Shown: in pieces, positions 1 to 6,615 of the stretch | Numbering within the stretch: position 1 is the first letter of the stretch | Layout: every line of letters starts with the position of its first letter | From: JBFMFE01 sp040752295 | Lineage (GTDB): Bacteria; UBP15; UBA6099; JBFMBQ01 | Direction: 5' to 3' | Assembly (NCBI GenBank): GCA_040752295.1 | Contig: JBFMFE010000152.1 | Span: 1-10,582, forward strand | Length of the DNA: 10,582 nt | Translations under genes and position numbers: made by a program | The notes under the pieces: generated by a model | Told to the model about the DNA's origin: nothing | Databases searched by the model: none | The model's input: only the letters and a program-made list of their open reading frames with translations

Positions 1-179
1 AATATAAAGTACGCGAGGAAATAAACAAGGACCGCCGCCGCCACGGCGAACGACGGGACGAAGAAAGCCATGAAGAAATAGGCGCGGGGGAATTGTTCCG
101 GGGCGCCTGCGTCAAGCAGCCTGTGGAGACCGTCGAGCAGGATACCCGTTGCGTGCGGTTGAAGAAATAGCCCGGACAC
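1..179 (-). CDS. N-terminal fragment of an integral membrane protein (cut by window edge)
   Basis: The frame starts at a GTG (179-177), only 8 nt after the TGA of the upstream 750-residue gene, and stays open for 59 codons to the window end. An in-frame TAA (185-183) just before it limits the start. A Shine-Dalgarno-like GGCGGTGA (195-188), 7 of 8 matches to GGAGGTGA, lies 8 nt before the GTG and overlaps the previous stop codon, so translational coupling is likely. An internal ATG at codon 37 (71-69) is an alternative start but lacks such a site. The visible protein has a short amphipathic stretch (ILLDGLHRLLDAG, about residues 13-25). A strongly hydrophobic segment (AYFFMAFFVPSFAVAAAV and onward, from about residue 33) must be a membrane helix. 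The family cannot be named from 59 residues. Its position behind a GT39-like gene suggests another membrane protein of the same envelope pathway, which is inference. Confidence 0.72.
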   Translation of the reverse strand, partial: MSGLFLQPHATGILLDGLHRLLDAGAPEQFPRAYFFMAFFVPSFAVAAAVLVYFLAYFI

Positions 180-187
180 CGGTTATT

Positions 188-2440
188 TCACCGCCGGTAG
201 ACGAAAACGCCGCCGCGGACCGGCTGAGCGGAACAGCCGGGGCAGGCGTAGCGGGAAACGATTTCGTCTACGCGTTTTTTCAGTTTGAATTCGATTTCCA
301 CCGCGTTCGCGAACGCGGCGTCGTTTGAAAGGGCGATGCCGGCGGGGGGAACCGGCAGGAAGACCATCGTGTCGGCGTCCGGGACGTAGTCTCCGGCCGT
401 CAAGACGGAGGTTGTCTCGAAGAGCCGTTGGAGGGCGTTCGCGGCTCGCTGCGCCTCTCCTTCGCGCCCCGAGACGATCAGCCGCGGAGGTCTATCCCTC
501 CCCAGCGATTTCAGAAAGAGTTCCGCCTCGACCATCGAGACCTGCGGGTTCATCCCGGCGAACGGTTTCATGAAGTTTCCGAGGTACGCGAGGTCGGCAA
601 GCAGGACGAACAGCGCGAACGTCAGGACCGGCAGTCCGCGCCGGAGGAATCCACGTTTCATGAAGAAATAGACGAACGCCGCCGCGGCGGCAAGGTAGAG
701 TCCGAAGCCGAGCAGAGCGTTCCGCACGGCGCTGGTCAGGATTTTGTAAAGAGGGGGCGCAGCCTCGAAATCGAAGCGTTTCGACAGGAAGTACCCGACC
801 GGGTTCAGCGCGTCAACGTGGAAATCACCGTGTTTTTCGAGGTATTCGTCGAGCCGTCCGGCGTTGACTTTGAGGAGCGAGACGCGTCTCCCGTGGGCGA
901 CGGCGTCGGCAAAGGGGAGGTTCGGGAAAAGGTCGCCGGGCCACACGCGGGTGTAGATGACGTGCCCGGCGCCGTATTTTTTTATGACCTTCGCCATGGT
1001 GACGATGGAGCCGTAGGGGAGGGGTACGGTGGGGCGGTCGCAGAAAAAGTGGGTCGAGAGGAACGGGAAGGTCATGATGACCGCGTCCGGTGGCGTGTTG
1101 TCTTGAATGTACCGGCAGGTGGTCTCGAGTTCCCTGGACGTGGACTCGGACGCCGGTTCGAGCAGGCGGGTCGCGTTCAGGACGAAGAATCCGGCGGACT
1201 CGGTGAGAAGGACGAAAAGGACAAGCCCCAGCGCGGGCGGGGGGACGGGTAACGGGTTCCCGCCCCGCGAAAGAAGGTTCTGCGCCCTGTTCAACCCTTC
1301 CGCCGATACGAGAAACGCGAGGGGGAGGACGCAGAGGAGGTACCGGTCGCTGTAGATGGGGACCGCCGCGTGCATGACGACCTGGAGGATAATGATGAGG
1401 GAGACGAGAACCGTCGCGGGGGATTTTTTTAAAGTTGCGGACTGGAACAGCATGAAGGGCAGCAGAAGAGAGCAAAAGACCTGAAGGATTCCGGGGATAT
1501 AGAGTATCGAAGATTTGCCGCCGAGGAGCGCGGCTTTCAGGTTTATCGTGAGCACGCGCGAGACGGCGTCGAGCTTTTCGCCGGCGTTCGCGGGACTGGG
1601 ATCGGGCGCTTCGTTGTAGGCTTCGTAGTTGAATATGATGCCGAAGAGGTCGCCGTCGGCGAGCCTGTCCTGCATCATTCCCCCGAAAACGCGGGAGACG
1701 CCCGCGAACTGCTCCGTGTAGAACGGGTCGTTGAAGACCATGAAGTTCCTGACGAGAAACGGCATGACGACGATGAGAGCGGCGCCGAACAGCCCGGCGG
1801 CGGCGCCGAGGGTTTTTTTGCGGCGGAAGATCAGGAGCCAGATCGCCGCGGCGGGGATGAGGACCGCGCTGTTGCGCTTGAACGCGAGGGCAAGTCCCAT
1901 CATGAATCCCGCGCGGGCGTACCTTTCTTCGGTCAGCGCCAGGACAAAGAGGAGATAGAATATCATCTGCCATACTTCCGGCAGCCCCGGGTCCAGAAAC
2001 GTGTACTGTCTCAACAGGCTTGGGGAGAGGAGCGAGAGGAGCGCCGCGTAAAACCCCGTGCTTTCCGAAAACAATCTTTTTCCCGCCCGGTACGTGACGA
2101 GCGGCAGGATGAAAATACCGATGAAGGCGGGGACGAGGAACGTCCATTGCGTCGCGCGGAAAACCGCGTAGAAGGGGACGAGCGAGAGCGAGTACAGGTT
2201 CGCCCTCAGCGCTGGCGGGTGCGGGAGAGGTTGATCTCTGACGCAGTAGTTCCTCAGAAGGTCTTCGCGCAGGGCGCCCGTGCGGTAAAAGTTTCTCGCT
2301 ATGCCGGCGTATTCGAAGGAATCGCCGTCGTGAACCGGCGCCCTCCAGTGGACGAACAGGTGGAACGCGCAGAACAGGAGGCTCGCGATGAAGAGCGTCT
2401 TCAGACGCGGGTCTCGTTTTCCCTCGGAGCTTTCCTGCAT
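188..2440 (-). CDS. GT39/ArnT-like membrane glycosyltransferase with extra C-terminal membrane and soluble domain
   Basis: This 750-residue polytopic protein looks like a GT-C fold enzyme that transfers sugar from a polyprenyl-phosphate donor on the outer face of the cytoplasmic membrane. After a first membrane helix (about 14-31), the first external loop carries DGDSFEY (38-44), the acidic pattern expected in GT39/PMT catalytic loops. HPP (74-76) and RNFMVFNDPFY (231-241), a pattern common in GT39 proteins, follow. About ten hydrophobic segments run to residue 425. A soluble region (about 430-570) comes next, then two more helices (about 577-595 and 603-622) and a final soluble domain (650-750) ending in CPGC (733-736). 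The length exceeds a usual GT39 protein (roughly 500-600). The start ATG is preceded by GGAG (2456-2453) with a rather long 12-nt spacer. The acceptor and sugar cannot be inferred. Confidence is high that it is a membrane glycosyltransferase-like protein and moderate for GT39 itself. Confidence 0.85.
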   Translation of the reverse strand: MQESSEGKRDPRLKTLFIASLLFCAFHLFVHWRAPVHDGDSFEYAGIARNFYRTGALREDLLRNYCVRDQPLPHPPALRANLYSLSLVPFYAVFRATQWTFLVPAFIGIFILPLVTYRAGKRLFSESTGFYAALLSLLSPSLLRQYTFLDPGLPEVWQMIFYLLFVLALTEERYARAGFMMGLALAFKRNSAVLIPAAAIWLLIFRRKKTLGAAAGLFGAALIVVMPFLVRNFMVFNDPFYTEQFAGVSRVFGGMMQDRLADGDLFGIIFNYEAYNEAPDPSPANAGEKLDAVSRVLTINLKAALLGGKSSILYIPGILQVFCSLLLPFMLFQSATLKKSPATVLVSLIIILQVVMHAAVPIYSDRYLLCVLPLAFLVSAEGLNRAQNLLSRGGNPLPVPPPALGLVLFVLLTESAGFFVLNATRLLEPASESTSRELETTCRYIQDNTPPDAVIMTFPFLSTHFFCDRPTVPLPYGSIVTMAKVIKKYGAGHVIYTRVWPGDLFPNLPFADAVAHGRRVSLLKVNAGRLDEYLEKHGDFHVDALNPVGYFLSKRFDFEAAPPLYKILTSAVRNALLGFGLYLAAAAAFVYFFMKRGFLRRGLPVLTFALFVLLADLAYLGNFMKPFAGMNPQVSMVEAELFLKSLGRDRPPRLIVSGREGEAQRAANALQRLFETTSVLTAGDYVPDADTMVFLPVPPAGIALSNDAAFANAVEIEFKLKKRVDEIVSRYACPGCSAQPVRGGVFVYRR

Positions 2441-2452
2441 TGAAAGTTTTTT

Positions 2453-2471
2453 CTCCGTAGAGGGAATTATA
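2453..2471 (-). promoter_or_regulatory. Consensus -10 box and RBS upstream of the GT39-like gene
   Basis: On the minus strand a perfect TATAAT (2471-2466) lies 25 nt before the ATG at 2440, followed by GGAG (2456-2453) as the probable ribosome binding site. Possible -35 matches 16-18 nt upstream are poor (3 of 6). If used, transcription would start near 2459 and give a leader of about 20 nt. This would let the 750-residue gene be expressed separately from the 627-residue gene upstream. The -10 match is seen directly; promoter activity is inferred. Confidence 0.5.
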
Positions 2472-2566
2472 GCCCGCCTGTTCGCCGGATGAAATTGCGT
2501 CTTGCCTTTCGTTGCGGGGAGACGGGAGGTTCGCGATTCCGGATGAGTCGTTATGGATGCCCTCGT

Positions 2567-2597
2567 CCGTCACGGCGGCGACCGCCGGTCGTGACGG
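2567..2597 (-). terminator. Hairpin after the 627-residue gene, possible terminator
   Basis: CCGTCACG (2567-2574) and CGTGACGG (2590-2597) are perfect 8-bp complements. Between them GCGG/CCGC can form a 4-bp inner stem with a CGA loop and a 4-nt bulge. The hairpin begins 12 nt after the stop codon of the minus-strand gene at 2610. No T-run follows on the minus strand, so it is not a classical intrinsic terminator. It may weaken read-through or protect the 3' end. Confidence 0.4.
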
Positions 2598-2609
2598 TTC
2601 CCCGTTTAA

Positions 2610-4493
2610 TCAATATCCGACGATTATCCGGAAGTAAGGTTCGGGGTCCGCGATCTCGATGAAGCCCACGGGATCGTCTCCCGAGGCAGCGGCGCCGACC
2701 ACGCCTTTTCCGAACGTCGTGAGTTCTTTCATGGCGTGATACTTCAGAACAGCCCTTCCGCCGTCCGGTCTCACCCTGTAGCATCGTATGCCGCGCGCGT
2801 CGGCGACGACGTAGCCCTCGCCGGCGAGGAAAGGCTTGTATTCGAATCGCGCGCGTTCGAAGATCGTGAACCTGCCGACGGTCTTAAGACGCCTGAATTC
2901 GTCCGGCGGCGCGGAAAAGACTTTTTTGCACTCCCCGCTCCAGCAGACGATCCGGCGCACGCCGTAGCGGTCGAGTTCCCCGTAGAGAACCTGCGCCCGG
3001 TAGCTTTCGAGCGGCTTTCCGAGGAACTTTCCATCGTGGAAGTCGGCGTAATGGTGCGCGAGAAACACATAGGGGTATGGACCGCCGATAAACTCGGTTC
3101 CCGTCAGGTCTGATATGAGCGAGGGGAACTGGCTTTTGCCGTACTTGGGCGGCGAGCCGTCGCGGTCGTTCCATCCGGAGTCTTCCAGCATAACGCGTCC
3201 CGCGGTGACGGCGTCCCGCTGAAGGAACGCGGAGAGGGCGACGGTGTCGTCGTCGAGCCGGCTTGCCAGTTCCCTTGTAAAGAAGAGAAAGGGCGCCGCG
3301 GAGGCGGCGAGCAGGACGGCGAGAGCCGGCGCCGCGATGACCGGCGCCGCGCGCCGGGCGAGTGAGTTGACTTTGAAGCGCTCCCACGCGAAGCCGATGA
3401 ACGCCCCCGCCGGGACGGCGAGCATGGAATCAAGGTATCCGATGTACCTTGTGGGGTAGGCCAGCGACGCCGGGCGCCAGAACGAGCCGAAGTATATCAG
3501 GGCGAGGAACAGCGCCGTGAAGAGGGCGAAGAATGCCGCGCCCGAACGCCGTCCCCGGCGCCACCACGTCACGACCCCGCATGAGCCGAGGAAAAGGAGG
3601 GCGTTTTTCAGAACGGTGTTCACGAATAGAAGGAGAAAAGTGTCTTTGTCCGCCTCGATGACCCTGTGCCCCATGATCTTGGAGAGGGTGAAGTAGTCCT
3701 TGAATATTCGGAGCGGGTCGTAGCACAGTCCGTGCGGCGCGTCGGGGAGAAAGACCCTGTAGTCGAGGAGTTTCAGGAAGGGGATGAGCCAGAACGAGTT
3801 GACCGCCAGAACAAGCCCGCCGATGAGGAGGAGGTGCGCGAAGCGCCGGGCGTTTATCGCGCGCGGGCTGGACGCGAGGAGTATCATCAACGGGACGCCG
3901 ATCGTGACTATCGCGGTTTTGTGAGCCAGAAAGCACATAGGGGTGAGCGCATAAAGGAGCGCCAGTACGCGTTCGTCGCGCTCGATGAAATATCTGTAGA
4001 AAAGCGAAACGAGGTAAAACGACAGGTGGAAGACCATCAGGGCGGAGGGCATTCCGATGAGCATGAACACAGCGGGAAGTCCCGTCCACCATGCGGCGAT
4101 GGCGAGGATCACCGCAGCCGCCCGTTTTCCGCCTTTCAAGCCGAAATTGCCAAGCCCCAGCCAGAACATCGCCGGCGCCATCGCGACGGACGCCGCCGTG
4201 GCGACGAGCAGGACGACGTGCTCCCTCGCGGGGTGGAAGACAAGGGACAGAAACTGGAGTACCGCGCTGCTGTTCCAGATGAAGCTCAGAGGGTATCCCG
4301 CCGAATAGAACGGGTCGTAACCCCAGAGGCTGCGGGATTCCCCGAAGAATTCCACCGCCTTGTGCTGCTGATATATCATAGTAGAGTAATCGTTGAGAAG
4401 AAGCGGCCCGGAGATCGCGAGAGCGAGAACGACCGGCGCCGACACGTGCGCGGCGACGAAAAGCCGCATGAAAAATCTCAACGTTGCAGCCAT
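2610..4493 (-). CDS. Polytopic membrane protein, YfhO / PTPS-related (GT-C-like) family
   Basis: This 627-residue protein has an N-terminal helix (about 10-33) and then an external loop with LLNDYSTMIYQQH (32-44) and LWGYDPFYSAGYP (57-68). That arrangement of an acidic residue, a histidine and a G-Y-D/P-G-Y-P motif is typical of YfhO-like and '6-pyruvoyl-tetrahydropterin synthase-related' membrane proteins, which share a GT-C-like topology. About ten to twelve helices run to residue 405. A soluble C-terminal domain (about 410-627), with HH (480-481) and alternating beta-type segments, completes it. No reaction is established for most members, so a glycan or lipid transfer role is inferred. 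The ATG at 4493 has only a weak GGGA-type site upstream; ATG at residue 9 (4469), preceded by TTGAG, is a credible alternative start just before the first helix. It is the first gene of the minus-strand run and diverges from the propeller gene. Confidence 0.8.
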   Translation of the reverse strand: MAATLRFFMRLFVAAHVSAPVVLALAISGPLLLNDYSTMIYQQHKAVEFFGESRSLWGYDPFYSAGYPLSFIWNSSAVLQFLSLVFHPAREHVVLLVATAASVAMAPAMFWLGLGNFGLKGGKRAAAVILAIAAWWTGLPAVFMLIGMPSALMVFHLSFYLVSLFYRYFIERDERVLALLYALTPMCFLAHKTAIVTIGVPLMILLASSPRAINARRFAHLLLIGGLVLAVNSFWLIPFLKLLDYRVFLPDAPHGLCYDPLRIFKDYFTLSKIMGHRVIEADKDTFLLLFVNTVLKNALLFLGSCGVVTWWRRGRRSGAAFFALFTALFLALIYFGSFWRPASLAYPTRYIGYLDSMLAVPAGAFIGFAWERFKVNSLARRAAPVIAAPALAVLLAASAAPFLFFTRELASRLDDDTVALSAFLQRDAVTAGRVMLEDSGWNDRDGSPPKYGKSQFPSLISDLTGTEFIGGPYPYVFLAHHYADFHDGKFLGKPLESYRAQVLYGELDRYGVRRIVCWSGECKKVFSAPPDEFRRLKTVGRFTIFERARFEYKPFLAGEGYVVADARGIRCYRVRPDGGRAVLKYHAMKELTTFGKGVVGAAASGDDPVGFIEIADPEPYFRIIVGY

Positions 4494-4804
4494 TTGCAGA
4501 TTCCCGGTTCCCCCGGTGTTTCCAATACGCTTTTAAAACAGGGCTGAATCGGCGTATTCCCGGAGATTTTTCCCATTTCTTGTCTCCGCGGGCATGATTC
4601 ACCGCCGGCATCCGATGGCGCTTGTCCGACGCCTGAATTATAATAGGAACAATCGTCTCAATAAAAACGGGGAAACGGAAGGGCTTTTTGTCTTCCGGGC
4701 GCAGTTGGGAAATCTTCGTGACGAGTGCGGCGGGTTGCGGGGGGAATGACGGGCAGTCCCTGCATGTGCGTATATCTTTCCCTCTCCGCGCCTGAAATGA
4801 GGTT
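4494..4804. other. Divergent intergenic region with candidate regulatory palindromes
   Basis: This 311-nt stretch separates two divergent genes, and I see no credible coding frame in it. It contains AATACGC (4524-4530) and its complement GCGTATT (4552-4558), 21 nt apart, flanking TTTTAAAA (4531-4538). A second pair is CGGAGA (4561-4566) and TCTCCG (4583-4588). The palindrome ATTATAAT (4637-4644) offers a TATAAT -10 core on both strands. The -35 matches for either direction are poor (about 3 of 6), so promoters are suggested, not shown. A further weak candidate near the plus-strand gene is ATGACG (4746-4751), 19 nt from TATATC (4771-4776). Confidence 0.55.
4637..4644. promoter_or_regulatory. 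Palindromic ATTATAAT, possible -10 core for both divergent genes
   Basis: The 8-bp palindrome reads TATAAT at 4639-4644 on the plus strand and at 4642-4637 on the minus strand. It lies about 140-160 nt from either start codon. No good -35 element sits at the normal distance on either side (ATGGCG at 18 nt for plus, TTTATT at 17 nt for minus). AT-rich sites are rare in this GC-rich sequence, which makes it worth noting, but the assignment is weak. Confidence 0.3.
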
Positions 4805-6544
4805 ATGACCGGGAGAATCGGTTCAGGTTCGCGGGCGGGTTGGAGATTCGTCGCGGCGGCGCTCGTCTGGGTCGTTCTTATCGTTACGATCCCGGTTCAG
4901 TACTTAGTGTTGAAAGTCGGTCTGTATTTCAGCGCCTGGTCGTTTTTTTTCCTTGCGTTCCTCGTTGTTTTGTGGCTTTGGCTCAACCGGTACGCGGGAA
5001 CGAACCCGGAAGCCGTACGCAGGTACGCCTCTTCCCGCACGGTTCCGCTCGCGCATATCGTCGCGATCTCAGCTTCGAGGTATCTCTTTTTCCGGCTGCC
5101 CTCTATACCCTTCGTCAATATCGGTTTTGTTCTGTATTTTTTCTGCTGGGCGTACTTCCGGCTTCTCCTCAACGCCGTCGGCGGGGACAAGCCTTCGCGG
5201 AGATGCGTTTTTTACGTGCTTTTCCTTGCCGCGACGGTCCTTACCGCTGTTTTTCTGAATTACCCGGAACAGGTCTGGGTCGGCGCGTTTGCGCCGGTTA
5301 TTCTCGTGTTCGAGGTTTTTTATTTCCTGAAGCTTCACCGGCGTCTGAGAAGGGTTTACTTTTTCCTCGTGAATTTCATTGACCTTGCCGTTCCGGGGGC
5401 GCTCGTTCTGACGTTGCCGGGGGTCGGCGTTAAGGACTCCATCGTGCTGTACGTTCTGTCCTTCGCGGGGTTCGCCGCTGTCTCGCTCGTGTCGCTTGCC
5501 GCCCGGAGGAGTTTTTCCGGGGCGACGGGTTTTGCGTGCACGCTTGCGGTTTTTTTTCTCGCCGTTTCCGTCCTCAATTCGTCGTTTCAGAAGCTCAGGG
5601 CGTGCGATTACGAGCGGATAGGGCGGGATTTCCTTGTCCATTCGCGAAGGGGCGGCGCTTACGACATGGTCCTCGACCCCGGGGGGAGATACCTGTACGC
5701 GATTTTCGGGGACGGCGAGAATTCGGTTGACAGGATAGACACAACGGGCGTGAGGGAGACCGGGTCGTTCGGCTTGAGCCGGAAGGCTCAGCCTCAGAGG
5801 CTGATTCACGACGCGGCGCGGAACCGCGTGCTCGTCGCCGTGTGGGGGGCGCCGGAGATGACGCTGCTCGTTCTGGACGCTGGTTCGCTTGAGAGCGTCA
5901 GGATTTTCAGGGACGGGAGAATTCCGAAGGGTCCGGTTGATATAACGATGGGGCGTGAAGGAAGGTATTTCTATCTCCTCGGCGAGACCGCAGGCGAGAT
6001 AGTGAAGATGAACGCGGAGACTCTCGAACCGGTCGCGTGGGGGGAAGCCTTTCAGAACGTGGCTTACAGCGTGTCTTTTAATCCGGTGCGCAGGAGCGTG
6101 TTCGTGTCCTCGTGGATATTTCCATCCATGAGCGAGCTGACGGAAGGGGGACTGACGGGGAAGAAAAAGGTCCGCTCGCCTTTCGTCACGTATGAACTGG
6201 AGAGCGATCCGTTCACCGGAGACCTCTTCGCGGCGAACCCGGCGGGGGGCAGGATTGACGTGTACGACGGTGAAGACCTCCGCCTCCGTCGGCGTTACGA
6301 GACCGGTTTCTGGGTCCGCGATTTTCAGGTTGTCCCGGAGAGAAACCTGCTGGTGGCGGGGAGCTACGTTCAGGGCGTCCTCGATGTTATCGATCTGACG
6401 ACGGGTAAGAGGCTCGGGCGGTGGAGACCGGAGTCGCACATACGGGGCGTTTACTACGACGCCGGTTCCGGGCGCGTCTTCGCCGCGTGCAGGTGCGGAA
6501 TCGTCGAGCTTAAGAAGCGTTTCAGGAAGCGGATCGCTCCGTGA
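4805..6544 (+). CDS. Membrane domain fused to a seven-bladed YVTN-like beta-propeller
   Basis: This 579-residue protein has two parts. Residues about 14-258 hold eight or nine membrane helices (for example 14-32, 43-60, 102-122, 134-151, 158-176, 185-204, 212-232, 241-258). Residues about 283-568 form seven repeats of the beta-propeller type, each a strand pair with a hydrophobic L-Y/V-A pattern and a turn ending in a D/N-x-x-T/G motif. The repeats begin near 285, 330, 377, 420, 461, 504 and 546; the first shows DPGGRYLYAIFGDG and the third GREGRYFYLLG. Such YVTN/lactonase-like propellers usually bind proteins or ligands. No catalytic residues can be named, and I do not recognise the membrane half. 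The ATG is the first start after an in-frame TGA at 4793, yet the only SD-like sequence (GAGGT, 4799-4803) ends 1 nt before it, so initiation may be weak or unusual. It diverges from the membrane-protein run and lies 71 nt before the epimerase gene. Confidence 0.82.
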   Translation: MTGRIGSGSRAGWRFVAAALVWVVLIVTIPVQYLVLKVGLYFSAWSFFFLAFLVVLWLWLNRYAGTNPEAVRRYASSRTVPLAHIVAISASRYLFFRLPSIPFVNIGFVLYFFCWAYFRLLLNAVGGDKPSRRCVFYVLFLAATVLTAVFLNYPEQVWVGAFAPVILVFEVFYFLKLHRRLRRVYFFLVNFIDLAVPGALVLTLPGVGVKDSIVLYVLSFAGFAAVSLVSLAARRSFSGATGFACTLAVFFLAVSVLNSSFQKLRACDYERIGRDFLVHSRRGGAYDMVLDPGGRYLYAIFGDGENSVDRIDTTGVRETGSFGLSRKAQPQRLIHDAARNRVLVAVWGAPEMTLLVLDAGSLESVRIFRDGRIPKGPVDITMGREGRYFYLLGETAGEIVKMNAETLEPVAWGEAFQNVAYSVSFNPVRRSVFVSSWIFPSMSELTEGGLTGKKKVRSPFVTYELESDPFTGDLFAANPAGGRIDVYDGEDLRLRRRYETGFWVRDFQVVPERNLLVAGSYVQGVLDVIDLTTGKRLGRWRPESHIRGVYYDAGSGRVFAACRCGIVELKKRFRKRIAP

Positions 6545-6602
6545 GACGCGGGGATATGCCCGCAGGCGGCGGCTTTGCGCTTTTTTTCCGCCGGCAGGCG
6601 CT

Positions 6603-6606
6603 GGAG
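6603..6606 (+). promoter_or_regulatory. RBS that fixes the GTG start of the epimerase gene
   Basis: GGAG lies 9 nt before GTG at 6616. A second GGAG (6612-6615) abuts the start codon and is too close to act. An in-frame TGA (6607-6609) rules out any earlier start. The next in-frame GTG (6634) would begin directly at the nucleotide-binding TGG, so it is unlikely. Confidence 0.6.
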
Positions 6607-6615
6607 TGAACGGAG

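Noticed and set aside
428..1252. 274-codon plus-strand open frame antisense to the GT39-like gene
   Set aside because: Highly charged antisense shadow of a hydrophobic coding region, with no recognisable domain.
825..2573. 582-codon minus-strand open frame overlapping the GT39-like gene
   Set aside because: It is an Arg/Pro-rich translation in another frame of the same strand, with no membrane pattern or motif. The 750-residue frame has clear helices and GT39-like motifs.
3666..4547. 293-codon plus-strand open frame antisense to the 627-residue gene
   Set aside because: Its Arg/Glu/Asp-rich composition reflects the complement of a hydrophobic gene; no motif and no good RBS.
3430..4611. 393-codon minus-strand open frame
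   Set aside because: It overlaps the 627-residue membrane gene in another frame, with Arg/Pro/His-rich composition typical of a GC-rich shadow.
5069..6439. 456-codon minus-strand open frame
   Set aside because: Antisense to the propeller gene, Arg/Pro/His-rich, without domains; the plus frame shows repeats and helices.
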